Positions 37,454 to 46,442 are shown, numbered from the stretch's first letter. The stretch is DNA of 64,000 nucleotides from Collinsella sp. AF02-46-1 (GCF_003465825.1 NZ_QSBV01000013.1:1-64000), one strand, 5' to 3'. Notes: generated from the sequence alone by a model not told the origin. Translations and numbers: made by a program.

Positions 37454-38839
37454 CTAATCGATCTTGTTGTTGGTCAGACCGGCGCGGAACACGGTGGCGT
37501 CGCCATCGGCCTGGCTCGGATCGTAGAGGTTCAGGGCAGCCACATACATGGCGGCAGCGGTGACCAGGTCGTCCTTGTAGGTGACCTCGTTGGGAGCGTG
37601 AGCCTGAGACTCGGCACCCGGGCCGAAGCCGACGCAGGGGATGCCATAGCGGCCCTGGATGGAAACGCAGTTCGTGGAGAAGGTCCACTTGTCGCACAGC
37701 GGGCGACCGGTGCGCTTGTCCATGCTGGGCTCGCAGCCGATGCGCTCGTCACCGAACATGGCCTTGTGGGCGTCGACGAGGGCCTTGACGTGCGGAGCGG
37801 TCTCCTTGTTGATCCACGTGGGGAAGTAAGCCTCGGTCTCGTAGACCTCGCCGGTCCAGGACGGACGATCGTACATGTACATGGAGACCTTCACGTCGTC
37901 GCCGTACTTCTTGGCGGCCGGCAGGTTACGGATCTCGTCCAGGCAGGACTCCCAGGTCTCACCGGCGGTCATGCGACGGTCGATGGAGATGGCGCAGGAG
38001 TCAGCGACAGCGCAGCGGCTGGGGCTGGTGTAGAAGATCTGGCTGACGGTGCAGGTGCCGCGGCCCAGGAAGCGGGCGTCCTCGAAGTGCTCGGGGTTGT
38101 ACTTGGGGTCGAGCATCTTGACAAGGCCCTTGATGTCGGTCGACTCGTCGCAGCCGTTGTTGTTGAGGGCGCGGACGTCGGCGATGATGTCGGCCATCTT
38201 GTAGATGGCGTTGTCACCGCGGTCGGGAGCGGAGCCGTGGCAGGAGGTGCCGTGAACGTCGACGCGGATCTCCATGCGGCCGCGGTGACCGCGATAGATG
38301 CCGCCGTCGGTGGGCTCGGTGGAAATGACGAACTCGGGCTTAATGCCGTCCTTGTTGTAGATGTACTGCCAGCACATGCCGTCGCAGTCCTCTTCCTGGA
38401 CGGTGCCGACGACCATGATCTTGTAGCCCTCGGGGATGAGGCCCATGTCCTTCATCATCTTGGCAGCATAGGTAGCAGAAGCCATGCCGCCCTCCTGGTC
38501 AGAGCCGCCGCGGCCGTAGATGATCTCGTCGGTCTCGTAGCCCTCATAGGGATCGGCGTCCCAGTTCTCGATGTTGCCGATGCCGACGGTGTCGATGTGG
38601 GAGTCGATGGCGATGATCTTGTCGCCCTCGCCCATAAAGCCCATAACGTTGCCCAGGCCGTCGACCTTGACCTCGTCATAGCCAAGGCTCTCCATCTCGG
38701 CCTTGATGCAAGCGACAACCTCACCCTCCTCGCAAGACTCAGAGGGGTGGGAGATCATAGCGCGCAGGAAGCGAGTCATATCAGCACGATGGGACTCAGC
38801 AGCAGCCTTGATAGCGTCGAAATCGAGTTCTTTAGCCAT
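37454..38839 (-). CDS. ygeY: YgeY-type M20 peptidase-family hydrolase
   Basis: A 461-residue metallohydrolase of the M20/ArgE/DapE type linked to selenium metabolism. Metal and catalytic residues are in [36 protein letters not shown] and the C-terminal [14 protein letters not shown]. It probably hydrolyses an N-acyl or ureido intermediate of purine breakdown next to ygeW and ygeX; the exact substrate is inferred only from context. Confidence 0.9.
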   Translation of the reverse strand: MAKELDFDAIKAAAESHRADMTRFLRAMISHPSESCEEGEVVACIKAEMESLGYDEVKVDGLGNVMGFMGEGDKIIAIDSHIDTVGIGNIENWDADPYEGYETDEIIYGRGGSDQEGGMASATYAAKMMKDMGLIPEGYKIMVVGTVQEEDCDGMCWQYIYNKDGIKPEFVISTEPTDGGIYRGHRGRMEIRVDVHGTSCHGSAPDRGDNAIYKMADIIADVRALNNNGCDESTDIKGLVKMLDPKYNPEHFEDARFLGRGTCTVSQIFYTSPSRCAVADSCAISIDRRMTAGETWESCLDEIRNLPAAKKYGDDVKVSMYMYDRPSWTGEVYETEAYFPTWINKETAPHVKALVDAHKAMFGDERIGCEPSMDKRTGRPLCDKWTFSTNCVSIQGRYGIPCVGFGPGAESQAHAPNEVTYKDDLVTAAAMYVAALNLYDPSQADGDATVFRAGLTNNKID

Positions 38840-38913
38840 TGTTCATAACCTTTCAAACGAAGGAATCTACCTGTGAGGTGGCGGAGCGATACCTATTTAC
38901 TCCGCCCCAACGA

Positions 38914-40128
38914 TTAGCAAGTGGGATATTCGCCTTCCCAAACAATTCGACGATACTGGTCGGGGTCCGTGTCACCTTCCGTGGAGAAGCAGAGCACGGA
39001 GCTCGTCTTGTCCAGGCCGATGAGTTCCTTGAGCTCGGCGTACTCGGGATCGAGCATGAGAGTCTCGACCAGACCGGTGGTCACAGCGCCGGACTCGCCA
39101 GAGATGACGCGCGGGTCGCCCTTCTCGGGAGCGCCCAGGGTGCGCATGCCGCGAGCGGTGACCCAGTCGGGGCAGGACACGAAGGCGGTGGTGTGGTTGC
39201 GCAGGATATCCCAGCCCAGAATGTTGGGCTCGCCGCAGCACAGGCCGGCCATGATGGAGGGCATGTCGCCGTCCACGATGCGCGGGTCGCCGTCGCCGGC
39301 GGCAGCGCCCTTGTACAGGCAGGCGGCAGGCGCGCACTCGACCACGACGAAGGTGGGCGGGTTATCGGGATACAGGTTGGTGAAGTAGCCCACCACGGCG
39401 CCGGCGAGCGAACCCACGCCAGCCTGGACAAACACGTGCGTCGGGCGGTTGATGGCCATCTCGCGCAGCTGCTCGGCAGCCTCGGAAGCCATGGTGCCGT
39501 AGCCCTCCATGATCCAGGACGGGATCTTCTCGTAGCCCTCCCAGGCGGTGTCCTGAACGATGACGCCGCGCTCGCAGGCATCGGCCTCGGCGGCGGCCAT
39601 GCGCACGCACTCGTCGTAGTTGACCTCTTCGATGGTCACCGTGGCGCCCTCGGCGGCGATGTTATCAAAGCGGGGCTTGGTGGAACCCTTGGGCATGTGC
39701 ACGACGGCCTTCTGGCCCAGCTTGTTGGCAGCCCATGCCACGCCGCGGCCATGGTTGCCGTCGGTGGCGGTAAAGAAGGTAGCCTGGCCAAAGTCCTTGG
39801 CAAGCTGATCGGAGGTCAGGTAATCGAAGGTGCACTCGGCAACGTCCTTGCCGGTCTCGTCGGCAATGTAGTTGGCCATGGCAAACGAACCGCCCAGGAC
39901 CTTAAAGGCGTTGAGGCCAAAGCGATAGCTCTCGTCCTTAACGCACAGGTTGGACAGGCCCAGGCGCGCGGCCTGGCCATCCAGGCGGGCAAGCGGAGTG
40001 ACGGTGTACTGGGGGAACGACTGGTGGAAGGCGCGGGCCTTCTTCACGTGGTCGAGGCTCATGATTCCCAAGTGCTTGTCATCGCTCTTGGGCATCGTGT
40101 TGCCCGCCCACTGGATCTTATCGGCCAT
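38914..40128 (-). CDS. dpaL: 2,3-diaminopropionate ammonia-lyase (YgeX)
   Basis: A PLP enzyme that turns 2,3-diaminopropionate into pyruvate and ammonia, the carbon-releasing end of this purine route. The PLP lysine is Lys76 in NAFKVLGG; FFTATDGNHGRGVAWAA and QAGVGSLAGAV (phosphate-binding) are conserved. Length 404. First gene of the leftward operon; start supported by AAGGAG at 8 nt. Twin inverted repeats at 40221-40286 lie in its promoter region. Confidence 0.92.
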   Translation of the reverse strand: MADKIQWAGNTMPKSDDKHLGIMSLDHVKKARAFHQSFPQYTVTPLARLDGQAARLGLSNLCVKDESYRFGLNAFKVLGGSFAMANYIADETGKDVAECTFDYLTSDQLAKDFGQATFFTATDGNHGRGVAWAANKLGQKAVVHMPKGSTKPRFDNIAAEGATVTIEEVNYDECVRMAAAEADACERGVIVQDTAWEGYEKIPSWIMEGYGTMASEAAEQLREMAINRPTHVFVQAGVGSLAGAVVGYFTNLYPDNPPTFVVVECAPAACLYKGAAAGDGDPRIVDGDMPSIMAGLCCGEPNILGWDILRNHTTAFVSCPDWVTARGMRTLGAPEKGDPRVISGESGAVTTGLVETLMLDPEYAELKELIGLDKTSSVLCFSTEGDTDPDQYRRIVWEGEYPTC

Positions 40129-40220
40129 ACGGTGAACTCCTTAAGTTCTCTCTTGCCGGCCCCCGCATACGCGTTTCAGCCCGATCCCATTCACACGGCT
40201 GAACTTTTATGTGGATGCCA

Positions 40221-40286
40221 AACAAAAAGTTTGTTAGCACTGTTCTATCACACTTTTTGATTGGTAAACCTAACAAATTGTTTGTT
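40221..40286. promoter_or_regulatory. Twin AACAAA-N3-TTTGTT operators
   Basis: Two inverted repeats of identical design, AACAAA-AAG-TTTGTT (40221-40235) and AACAAA-TTG-TTTGTT (40272-40286). Their centres are 51 bp apart, close to five helical turns. They lie between divergent dpaL and the YheO-like regulator, the likely binder (inference). Confidence 0.7.
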
Positions 40287-40405
40287 GCCGTAATCGGTAC
40301 TTTTTCGGCGCCGAACGGTCATGAATTGCCTTGTTGATGGATTTGTTTGCGGTCAAGTGTGGTTTATGGCAAAGTGTGCCCAAACTAATTTTTAGGAAGG
40401 CACCC

Positions 40406-41059
40406 ATGACCCCCGCACAGATTGAGTTTTACAAGCGCCTTGCACACGGCCTGGCGCTCCAATTTGGCCCCAACTGCGAAGTCGTCGTCCACGACCTGGA
40501 GACCGAGGACGTGGACCGCTCCATCGTAGTGATCGAAAACGGCCACGTCAGCGGGCGCAAACTGGGTGATGGCCCCAGCCATATTGTGCTTGAATCCATG
40601 CACGAGGGCACCGCCGACGTGCACGACCGCGAGCCGTACCTCACCAAAACCGCCGATGGCAAGCTGCTCAAATCGTCGACGATCTTTATCCGCAACGATG
40701 AGGGCAAGCCCGTCGGCATTTTGGGCATCAACTTTGACATTACGCTTATGAAGGCTTTTGAGCGTTCGCTCGACGCCTTTACCGGCACCGGCGGCACGGG
40801 CTACACCGAGCCCGAGCCCATTACCAAGAACATCGGCGACCTGCTCGAGGACCTGCTGCACGAGTGCGAACAGTTTGTGGGCAAGCCCGCGGCACTCATG
40901 ACCAAAGACGAGCGCATTCGTGCCATTGGCTACCTCGACCGTCGCGGCGCCTTCCTCATTTCCAAGTCGAGCGAGCGCGCCTGCGAGTTCTTTGGCATCT
41001 CCAAGTACAGCTTCTATAGCTACCTCAATGAGGCCAAGGCGGCAACAGGCGACAAGTAG
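40406..41059 (+). CDS. YheO-like PAS/HTH transcriptional regulator
   Basis: A 217-residue regulator with an N-terminal YheO-like PAS domain (residues 5-115: CEVVVHDLETEDVDRS, VGILGINFDIT) and a C-terminal helix-turn-helix (KDERIRAIGYLDRRGAFLIS, FFGISKYSFYSYL). This family is often found next to dpaL and similar PLP catabolic genes. It probably senses a pathway intermediate and controls the divergent dpaL operon. Start at 40406 has AGGAAGG; the frame to 40331 is unsupported. Confidence 0.87.
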   Translation: MTPAQIEFYKRLAHGLALQFGPNCEVVVHDLETEDVDRSIVVIENGHVSGRKLGDGPSHIVLESMHEGTADVHDREPYLTKTADGKLLKSSTIFIRNDEGKPVGILGINFDITLMKAFERSLDAFTGTGGTGYTEPEPITKNIGDLLEDLLHECEQFVGKPAALMTKDERIRAIGYLDRRGAFLISKSSERACEFFGISKYSFYSYLNEAKAATGDK

Positions 41060-41182
41060 GCACTCGCCTGGATTGCCCCTCCCCTTTTGGGCGCGAGTTC
41101 TGGAAAGCACGAATCCAAGACCGAGCCGCTTGGGAAGTTCCATATAATCGATGTCATTAGTATTTCGAAAGGATGGAACAGA

Positions 41183-42169
41183 ATGGCGTTGAGCAAGGCA
41201 TCATGCACCGGTCGCGGATTGATTCCGGCAATTGGTGGACATGTGCACCGCATGTTCGATGAGGGCGAAGACGACCTGTTTTCGCTGAGCCTTGACGACG
41301 TGATGGATGATCGCCCGTGGACCGCCGACGAACTCATGGGCGGCGGGGCTCGCCCGTCAAGCCCCAATCCCGCACTTGCGCCTAAGCCCGCATCTGCGCC
41401 GACTCCTGCGCAGTCGCCCGTTTCGACGCCCGCGCCTACACCCACACCCACTTCGGCGCCCACACCCGCTCCCCGCCCCGCAAGCGACCCGTCCGAGACG
41501 GCGGCATTTCTCGCTGCAGCGACGCAGGGCAAATCGGCCGACAGCACCGTTATGTACAGCGCCCAGCAGTTGCCTGTTCCTGCGGCACGCAAGCCTCCGG
41601 TCACAAGGCTCGATGAGCCCGTTGCCCATCAGGTTGCCTACGATTCCTGGGCTGCAGCCGATCTGGATGAGACCTCTACCGGCATGCCGGCGCTCGACGT
41701 TCCAGTTAACCCGCTTTTTGCCGCCAACACGAGCGCCGCGGACTATGAGGGCGGTGCGGCATATTCCGATTATTCCGATGGCTATGCTGACGCCGGTCGC
41801 ATCGAGACCGAGGATTATGGCACCGCATCGAGCGATTATCTCAACGATCCGTACGCTGCCACGCCTGCACCGGAATATGACCCGGAGGCCGCGTCCGCAC
41901 CGGCGTATACCAAAAGCACGGGCGAAGAGCGCTTCGCCGATTATTACGCCAAGGAAAAGGCGCTGCGTTTCTCGGAATTTCCGCAGGCAGTCAAGGTTGC
42001 CTTTATCGCCATTGTCATTGCCCTGCTCGGCGTCATTGCGTTTGAGGGATTCCAGCTGTTCTCCGGCCCCACCCAAGCGGAGTCGGAGACCCAGCAAAAA
42101 GAGGACGACAACCAGTACCTGGACATCAACACCCTCAAGGGCGACCCCAACGACGGAGACGACGAGTAG
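41183..42169 (+). CDS. Single-pass membrane protein with Pro/Ala-rich cytoplasmic region
   Basis: Not assigned to a known family. About 328 residues: an acidic N-terminal part (FDEGEDDLFSLSLDDVMDD), a Pro/Ala/Thr-rich low-complexity stretch, an Asp/Tyr-rich region, one membrane segment near residues 272-292 (AFIAIVIALLGVIAFEGF) and a short acidic C-terminal tail. The start is uncertain: ATG 41183 follows AAAGGA at 9 nt, while ATG 41252 (MFDEGEDD) begins the more natural-looking sequence. An envelope or cell-division role is possible but not shown. Confidence 0.6.
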   Translation: MALSKASCTGRGLIPAIGGHVHRMFDEGEDDLFSLSLDDVMDDRPWTADELMGGGARPSSPNPALAPKPASAPTPAQSPVSTPAPTPTPTSAPTPAPRPASDPSETAAFLAAATQGKSADSTVMYSAQQLPVPAARKPPVTRLDEPVAHQVAYDSWAAADLDETSTGMPALDVPVNPLFAANTSAADYEGGAAYSDYSDGYADAGRIETEDYGTASSDYLNDPYAATPAPEYDPEAASAPAYTKSTGEERFADYYAKEKALRFSEFPQAVKVAFIAIVIALLGVIAFEGFQLFSGPTQAESETQQKEDDNQYLDINTLKGDPNDGDDE

Positions 42170-42206
42170 CGAGGGTTAAGGGAGGGCCGGAAGAGCCGGC
42201 GGCATG

Positions 42207-43529
42207 TTACGGCTCCAAAAGCCCTGCCATAAAGATGGGCAGATACAGCACGTCACCATCGCGGTGAAGATTACATTCCGCAAGTACCAGGGCGCGATCG
42301 ATTCCGTAGCCCTTCGTCGCGAGCGCGTTGTCGAGCGCCGCATGGGACTTAAAGCTCTTGCCCGACTTGACCTCGATGGCAAGGACCTCCCCATCGAGCG
42401 TCTCCTCCACAAAATCGAGCTCGCCGACTTTTTTAGACGTAAAGTAGCGCAATCTGAATCCGTGGGCTTTGAGCTCTTGGGCAACGAAGCCCTCAAACGC
42501 CGCCCCCATGTTCATGCCAAAGGCGTCTTCCGCCTCCCCATCAAAAACGCCTTGGGCGACCCTTTTGGAATACGACGACATGAGCATTCCGGTGTCCAAG
42601 TAAAACAGCTTAAATAGATTTCGCTGCTCCCCCAATAAAAGGGGTGCCACGGGCGCCGTTACGTTATACACGGGAAGCGCGACACCCGCCTCCGACAACC
42701 AGAGAAAATGATCTGTCACCTGCGAAAAACGTTTGACACCGTTAATCGACGACAGCTTGAATCGCTTGTTTTTGGAGCCGGCCTCGCTGGGAATCAAATC
42801 ATAGATATCGCGAATAACCAAGCGTAGCTCGGGCGGAGCGTACTTTGCGATGTCATCGCGATACAGGGCGTGAAGATCGCGATGGATGTTTCGAACCTCG
42901 TCGACATTGCGCGTCGCCAAGAAGGAATTGACCGCGTCGGGCATGCCTCCCACCACCACATACTGATGGAACAGATCGAACAAGCGGTCATACAGGTAGC
43001 CGGGGAGCTCCCCCTCATCCTTTAGACGGTCTCTGAGCATGTCAAACACGCTGGCACCAACGCCATTTGCCCAGCAAAACTCCTCAAAGTCGAGCGGGCA
43101 CATCTGGACCTGCTCGACATACCCCACCGGCAGGGAATCGATGCCCTCGAGCTCAACGCCAAGGAGCGATCCGGTAAGGATGTATCGAAAGTCGCCGCGC
43201 TGGACCAGATATTTGATAAACGTCACCACGTTGGGGCATCGCTGCACCTCGTCGATAACCACAACGGTCTTGTTCGCAACCATCGGCTGCGTTGCAGCAA
43301 TAGACATGCGCATAAGCAGGTCATCCGCGCTTTTTGCCGCCAAAAACGAATCGCGCACGGACGCGTCGGCGATAAGGTCGAACGTCACGACATTTTCGAA
43401 CGATTCGCTTGCAAAGACGTTGACCAAATATGACTTTCCCACCTGTCGGGCGCCCTTGACCAAAAGAGCCTTGTTAGGCGACGAGGCAAGCCAAGATTCA
43501 AACTGTGCTTTCGCTTTTCTCTGCAGCAT
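42207..43529 (-). CDS. AAA ATPase with DUF4143 domain
   Basis: A 440-residue protein. N-terminal P-loop ATPase (AAA_14 type): Walker A KGARQVGKSYLV, Walker B TVVVIDEVQRCP, sensor ILTGSLLGV. The C-terminal DUF4143 domain ends in a restriction-nuclease-like core (GELDFVEE then VLAIEVKSGK, the D-x-ExK pattern). Function of the family is unknown. The ATG at 43529 has AAGGGG at 7 nt. A hairpin GTGCT/AGCAC lies just upstream, and four iterons at exactly 33-bp spacing occupy 43569-43678. A truncated relative lies at 55527. Confidence 0.87.
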   Translation of the reverse strand: MLQRKAKAQFESWLASSPNKALLVKGARQVGKSYLVNVFASESFENVVTFDLIADASVRDSFLAAKSADDLLMRMSIAATQPMVANKTVVVIDEVQRCPNVVTFIKYLVQRGDFRYILTGSLLGVELEGIDSLPVGYVEQVQMCPLDFEEFCWANGVGASVFDMLRDRLKDEGELPGYLYDRLFDLFHQYVVVGGMPDAVNSFLATRNVDEVRNIHRDLHALYRDDIAKYAPPELRLVIRDIYDLIPSEAGSKNKRFKLSSINGVKRFSQVTDHFLWLSEAGVALPVYNVTAPVAPLLLGEQRNLFKLFYLDTGMLMSSYSKRVAQGVFDGEAEDAFGMNMGAAFEGFVAQELKAHGFRLRYFTSKKVGELDFVEETLDGEVLAIEVKSGKSFKSHAALDNALATKGYGIDRALVLAECNLHRDGDVLYLPIFMAGLLEP

Positions 43530-43568
43530 AAGCGTACCCCTTATTACGTGCTGTTTTAGCACTAGGAT

Positions 43569-43678
43569 ACACTTTTCCGTGGTTGCTAGGTGCTCATTTC
43601 GACACTTTTTCGAGGTTTTAAAGTGTGTATCACGACACTTTTCCGTACTTTTACACGGGATATTTCGACATTTTTTCG
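43569..43678. repeat. Four phased iterons, 33-bp period, upstream of the DUF4143 ATPase
   Basis: The 11-mers ACACTTTTCCG (43569), ACACTTTTTCG (43602), ACACTTTTCCG (43635) and ACATTTTTTCG (43668) start exactly 33 bp apart. Copies alternate between a YCG = CCG and TCG form, and the second and fourth share flanking TTTCGACA. Thirty-three bp is about three helical turns. They are the likely control region of the ATPase. Confidence 0.85.
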
Positions 43679-43741
43679 AATTTAAGCCTAACAGCAGCCG
43701 GCGAAATCAAGCGCCGCCCGCGCGTCATTTCGCAAGCGCGC

Positions 43742-43771
43742 TTGATTTGTGTCCGCGCGCGCTGATAGACT
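43742..43771 (+). promoter_or_regulatory. Promoter of the S-box-like leader
   Basis: TTGATT (43742-43747), 18 bp, TAGACT (43766-43771). Transcription would start near 43778, at the first base of the leader hairpin. Confidence 0.45.
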
Positions 43772-43775
43772 CCAC

Positions 43776-43891
43776 CGTGCCTGCAAGGAGCGGGCACGTT
43801 TTATCCAGAGTCGGGGTAGAGAGTTGGCTCCACGACCCCGACGCCAACCGGCCAAGAGGCACGGTGGCCCTGCCAACATCGATGAAAGGAG
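43776..43891 (+). promoter_or_regulatory. Candidate S-box (SAM-I clan) riboswitch leader
   Basis: After a 5' hairpin CGTGCC/GGCACG come the S-box features in order: P1 5' strand TTTTATC (43799-43805), CCAGAG, P2 TCGGGG/CCCCGA (43811-43816, 43836-43841) with a TA versus CACGA asymmetric loop resembling the kink-turn, terminal GAG-AGTTGG-CTC, then GCCAACC, a short P3 GCC/GGC, CACGGTG, and the P1 3' strand GATGAAA (43881-43887). The P1 strand overlaps the ribosome-binding site AAAGGAG (43885-43891), suggesting translational control. The J3/4-P4 part departs from the S-box consensus, so a SAM-I/IV-like variant is possible. Confidence 0.55.
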
Positions 43892-43896
43892 TCCGT

Positions 43897-44430
43897 ATGG
43901 ACAATTTCTCCGTGAGCAGTGAGCGCAACTTCCACAACCTGGCAGCCAAGCCAAAACGAATACATCTTCTGGACAAGCCGAGCGGCTACGCCTCGTCCAT
44001 GGTCAAGAGCAGCCTCTCCCACCAGATGCGCTTTACGGTACAGAAGCTCGAGGAGGAGCTCTGCGTTGCTGGCAATCCGCATGTGTTGCAGATTAAGCTT
44101 CTTGGAGATGACTCGCGTGAGCCGTCCAGCTGGAAGCTCTTCGCCGACGGCGCGTGCGTTGCGGACGGATCCGGCGCCTTTGTTATGGATGCTATCGACC
44201 AGGGCATGATACAAGCCTGTAAGACATGGGGAGATCACGACGCATTTGCCGACATCGCAGAGGCAATCGTTCTAAGCAAAGCTGCATTTGATATCAAGGA
44301 GCGCGCTTATCAGATGCTTTCATATATCGCATGGACAGTTGGTCGGTTCCACGCCCAGCACCTGATCGAGGGCATGGTCGCCGCCGGGGTAGACCCGATG
44401 CTGGAAGATCTTCTCAGCGCTCCCGCGTAG
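43897..44430 (+). CDS. Hypothetical protein behind the S-box-like leader
   Basis: Not recognised. A 177-residue soluble protein; start ATG 43897 follows AAAGGAG at 5 nt. Visible segments: basic N-terminus (SERNFHNLAAKPKRIHLLD), a helical middle (RFTVQKLEEELCVAG), GDDSREPSSWKLFADG and a helical C-terminus (AWTVGRFHAQHLIEGMVAAG). No catalytic motif, signal peptide or membrane segment. The frame is open far upstream but that part is the shadow of the ATPase gene and iterons. If the leader binds SAM, a link to methionine or methylation would follow. Confidence 0.65.
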   Translation: MDNFSVSSERNFHNLAAKPKRIHLLDKPSGYASSMVKSSLSHQMRFTVQKLEEELCVAGNPHVLQIKLLGDDSREPSSWKLFADGACVADGSGAFVMDAIDQGMIQACKTWGDHDAFADIAEAIVLSKAAFDIKERAYQMLSYIAWTVGRFHAQHLIEGMVAAGVDPMLEDLLSAPA

Positions 44431-44851
44431 ATTAATCGAGCGCTCTATCGACAAAGATGCATCTACCATAACGGCATGGGGCGTGCTCGCCTTGTACCGA
44501 CCCCAACCAATCCCGTCGGCGCGACTGCAGTCTCAAACAACCACCGGCACCATCCATCCGCACACGAGAGGCGATGGGCACAGGCGAACCCCTCAACCTC
44601 GCTATTCGTAAACTTCATCAGTGTTTCCACATCCCCATCAAAAGAATCCGAAAGACATCCCCCGTTAATAAAACGCTTCTGAACATCTCACTCTGCAGGC
44701 AAAGCCGCACCGGAGTGATGCGGAGGTCTGCGCGGGGTTTCACGGGTTCCCTTGACGCGGCCCAGCGGAAGTGCCACCCGGCATCCCTTCCATAACGCAC
44801 GGGTAAACAAAGGGAAATAGCGCCACCCACCGTGCAAGGAAGGACGCCACC
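44431..44851. other. 421-bp intergenic region before the recombinase
   Basis: No supportable gene. A small hairpin CCGCA/TGCGG lies near 44708-44726. Short open frames lack ribosome-binding sites. AAGGAAGG at 44839-44846 belongs to the recombinase start. Confidence 0.4.
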
Positions 44852-45835
44852 ATGGATCTCACGAAAACGGCTAGAGAAATTACCCGTCTCATGCTCCCCT
44901 ACCTGACCACGCAGCAGAACCGCCAGCTCAAAAAGGTTTTATCGCACTGCCTTTTCGATGAAAGCCAATTAGCTGAAGACTGCGGCGACGGTGAAAGCGA
45001 ATCATTCCTGGATCTTTTTCTGTCTGCAAAACGCCTCGAAGGCTGCTCGGATAGGACCATCTCCTACTACGAAACCACCATCAATAAAATGCTTGAATCA
45101 TTCGATACACCAGCTTGCGACCTGGGAACCGAAGAGATTAGGTCCTATCTTTCCGACTATCAGCAAAAAGCCGGCGTCAGTCGCGTCACCGTCGACAATG
45201 TCCGAAGAATCATCTCAAGCTTCTACTCATGGCTCGAAGACGAGGACCATATCATTAAGAGCCCGGTTAGACGCATTAAAAGAGTCAAGGCTCCGCAACC
45301 CATAAAGGAAACGTATAGCGATGAAGTCGTTGAGATTCTTTGCGATAACTGCGGGTCGCCCCGAAACCTTGCCCTGATCGACCTGTTGCGCTCCACGGGC
45401 ATGCGTGTGGGCGAACTTGTCTCGTTGGACAGGAGCTCCATCGACACCATCAATCGTGAGTGCATCGTACACGGCAAGGGAAATAAGGACCGCATCGTAT
45501 ATTTTGACGCAAAGACTAAAGTCCATATTGAGAATTACCTGTCAACCCGAATGGACAGCTCGGAAGCACTCTTCGTATCGAGCAAGGCGCCACACGAGAG
45601 GCTACAAATTGGCGGCGTCGAGGCGCTGCTTAGAAAACTGGGGCGCGAGCTTGATTTAGGAAGGGTCCACCCTCATAAGTTCAGAAGAACGCTTGCTACA
45701 AAGGCAATCGACAAAGGAATGCCCATCGAACAAGTCCAGGTGCTCCTTGGCCATAAAAAAATAGACACCACATTAAGGTACGCGATGGTCGACCAGCGCA
45801 ACGTCAAAGCATCCCACCGCAGGTACCTAACTTAA
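44852..45835 (+). CDS. XerC/D-like tyrosine recombinase of the type I R-M locus
   Basis: A 327-residue site-specific recombinase with a SAM-like core-binding domain (residues 50-140) and a complete catalytic domain: Arg185 in STGMRVGELV, His275 and Arg278 in HPHKFRRTL, His301 in LLGHKKI and Tyr310 in LRYAMV. Position beside an inverted silent hsdS cassette matches recombinases that shuffle hsdS in phase-variable type I systems. Its stop codon lies within the first bases of one of the inverted repeats. The start has AAGGAAGG upstream. Confidence 0.88.
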   Translation: MDLTKTAREITRLMLPYLTTQQNRQLKKVLSHCLFDESQLAEDCGDGESESFLDLFLSAKRLEGCSDRTISYYETTINKMLESFDTPACDLGTEEIRSYLSDYQQKAGVSRVTVDNVRRIISSFYSWLEDEDHIIKSPVRRIKRVKAPQPIKETYSDEVVEILCDNCGSPRNLALIDLLRSTGMRVGELVSLDRSSIDTINRECIVHGKGNKDRIVYFDAKTKVHIENYLSTRMDSSEALFVSSKAPHERLQIGGVEALLRKLGRELDLGRVHPHKFRRTLATKAIDKGMPIEQVQVLLGHKKIDTTLRYAMVDQRNVKASHRRYLT

Positions 45836-45854
45836 ATTTCGATTTGTCGACCTG
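45834..45854. repeat. Inverted repeat C, left copy
   Basis: 21 bp identical in inverted orientation to 51038-51058 (core GTCGACAAATCGAAATTT), lying in the DKSKF codons of both specificity genes. Weaker similarity continues about 30 bp further on the coding side. Confidence 0.9.
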
Positions 45855-46356
45855 GGCGACGAAGTCAGCGAACTCCTGCTGGAGGGAAAACGGGGGAACC
45901 GGGACCTTCATTTCCTTGAAACTCTTCAAAGTTACGGTTCGTTGGGCGGCGCCTTTTGCGCACCGATCCATATATCTTTGTGCGTCCTCAGAAAGTAAGG
46001 CAGCGTGTAGATAATTGCTGTCGATCAAATCATGCCGAGGCTTTAGGTATGCGATATGGCGCTGAAAACAAAATGGCCTATCGTCTTCGACAATCGCAGG
46101 ATGGCCAAACGAGCCCACGGCAGAAACAAGGACATCACCGACCTCAATCGGAGTTCGACGGATAAGCTGCTCATAGTCTTCTACGGAAATGAACTTATTC
46201 GTATCGTAGTTAACAGTATCTGAGGTGATATTGCTGACAAAAAGAAACGGGATTCCCCTGTCAACGAACTTCGGGGGCTGGTGCGTTCCATCAGTAATAA
46301 TTGAACACACATCCTTGAGAGGCTTCAAGTCCGTGCTATTCAGACGTCCGAACATC

Positions 46357-46373
46357 TCGACAAATTGTGATTT
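46357..46373. repeat. Inverted repeat N, left copy
   Basis: 17 bp (minus strand AAATCACAATTTGTCGA) identical in inverted orientation to 50519-50535 in active hsdS; 12 bp of it recur in the half hsdS at 49971-49982. Confidence 0.9.
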
Positions 46374-46414
46374 ACAGGCGCAGGATGTCTGAATGGTCGG
46401 CGATGCTCAGCTCA

Positions 46415-46442
46415 TTTACCTCGGCAAATATGACGGTATAAT
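46415..46442 (+). promoter_or_regulatory. Promoter of the hsdM-hsdR operon
   Basis: TTTACC (46415-46420), 16 bp, TATAAT (46437-46442), a perfect -10 box. It lies inside the segment bounded by the inverted repeats, so it would move with hsdM on inversion. Confidence 0.65.

Larger units (their letters stand above)
45804..46373 (-). pseudogene. Silent hsdS cassette (one target-recognition domain)
   Basis: A promoterless 3' half of a type I specificity gene, in opposite orientation to the active hsdS. It opens in frame with KSQFVEMFG, matching KSQFVEIFS at the active hsdS junction, carries one target-recognition domain (CSIITDGTHQPPKFVDRG, GDVLVSAVGSFGHP, VPPFSLQQEFADFV) and ends at QVDKSKF, matching the same segment of the active gene. 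Both ends are inverted repeats of the active locus, so recombination could swap it in. The frame reads a few codons into the antisense strand of the recombinase gene. Confidence 0.8.

Noticed and set aside
41173-41262. 29-codon leader peptide (MEQNGVEQG..., with Trp-Trp) before the Pro-rich membrane protein
   Set aside because: AAAGG is directly against the ATG with no spacing, and no attenuator-like structure is visible.
43039-43896. Long N-terminal extension of the gene at 43897
   Set aside because: This part lies antisense to the DUF4143 ATPase and then crosses the iterons and the S-box-like leader. The ribosome-binding site at 43885-43891 fixes the start.
44574-44795. 73-residue open frame before the recombinase
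   Set aside because: No ribosome-binding site, no recognisable features, and overlapping frames of similar length exist on the other strand.
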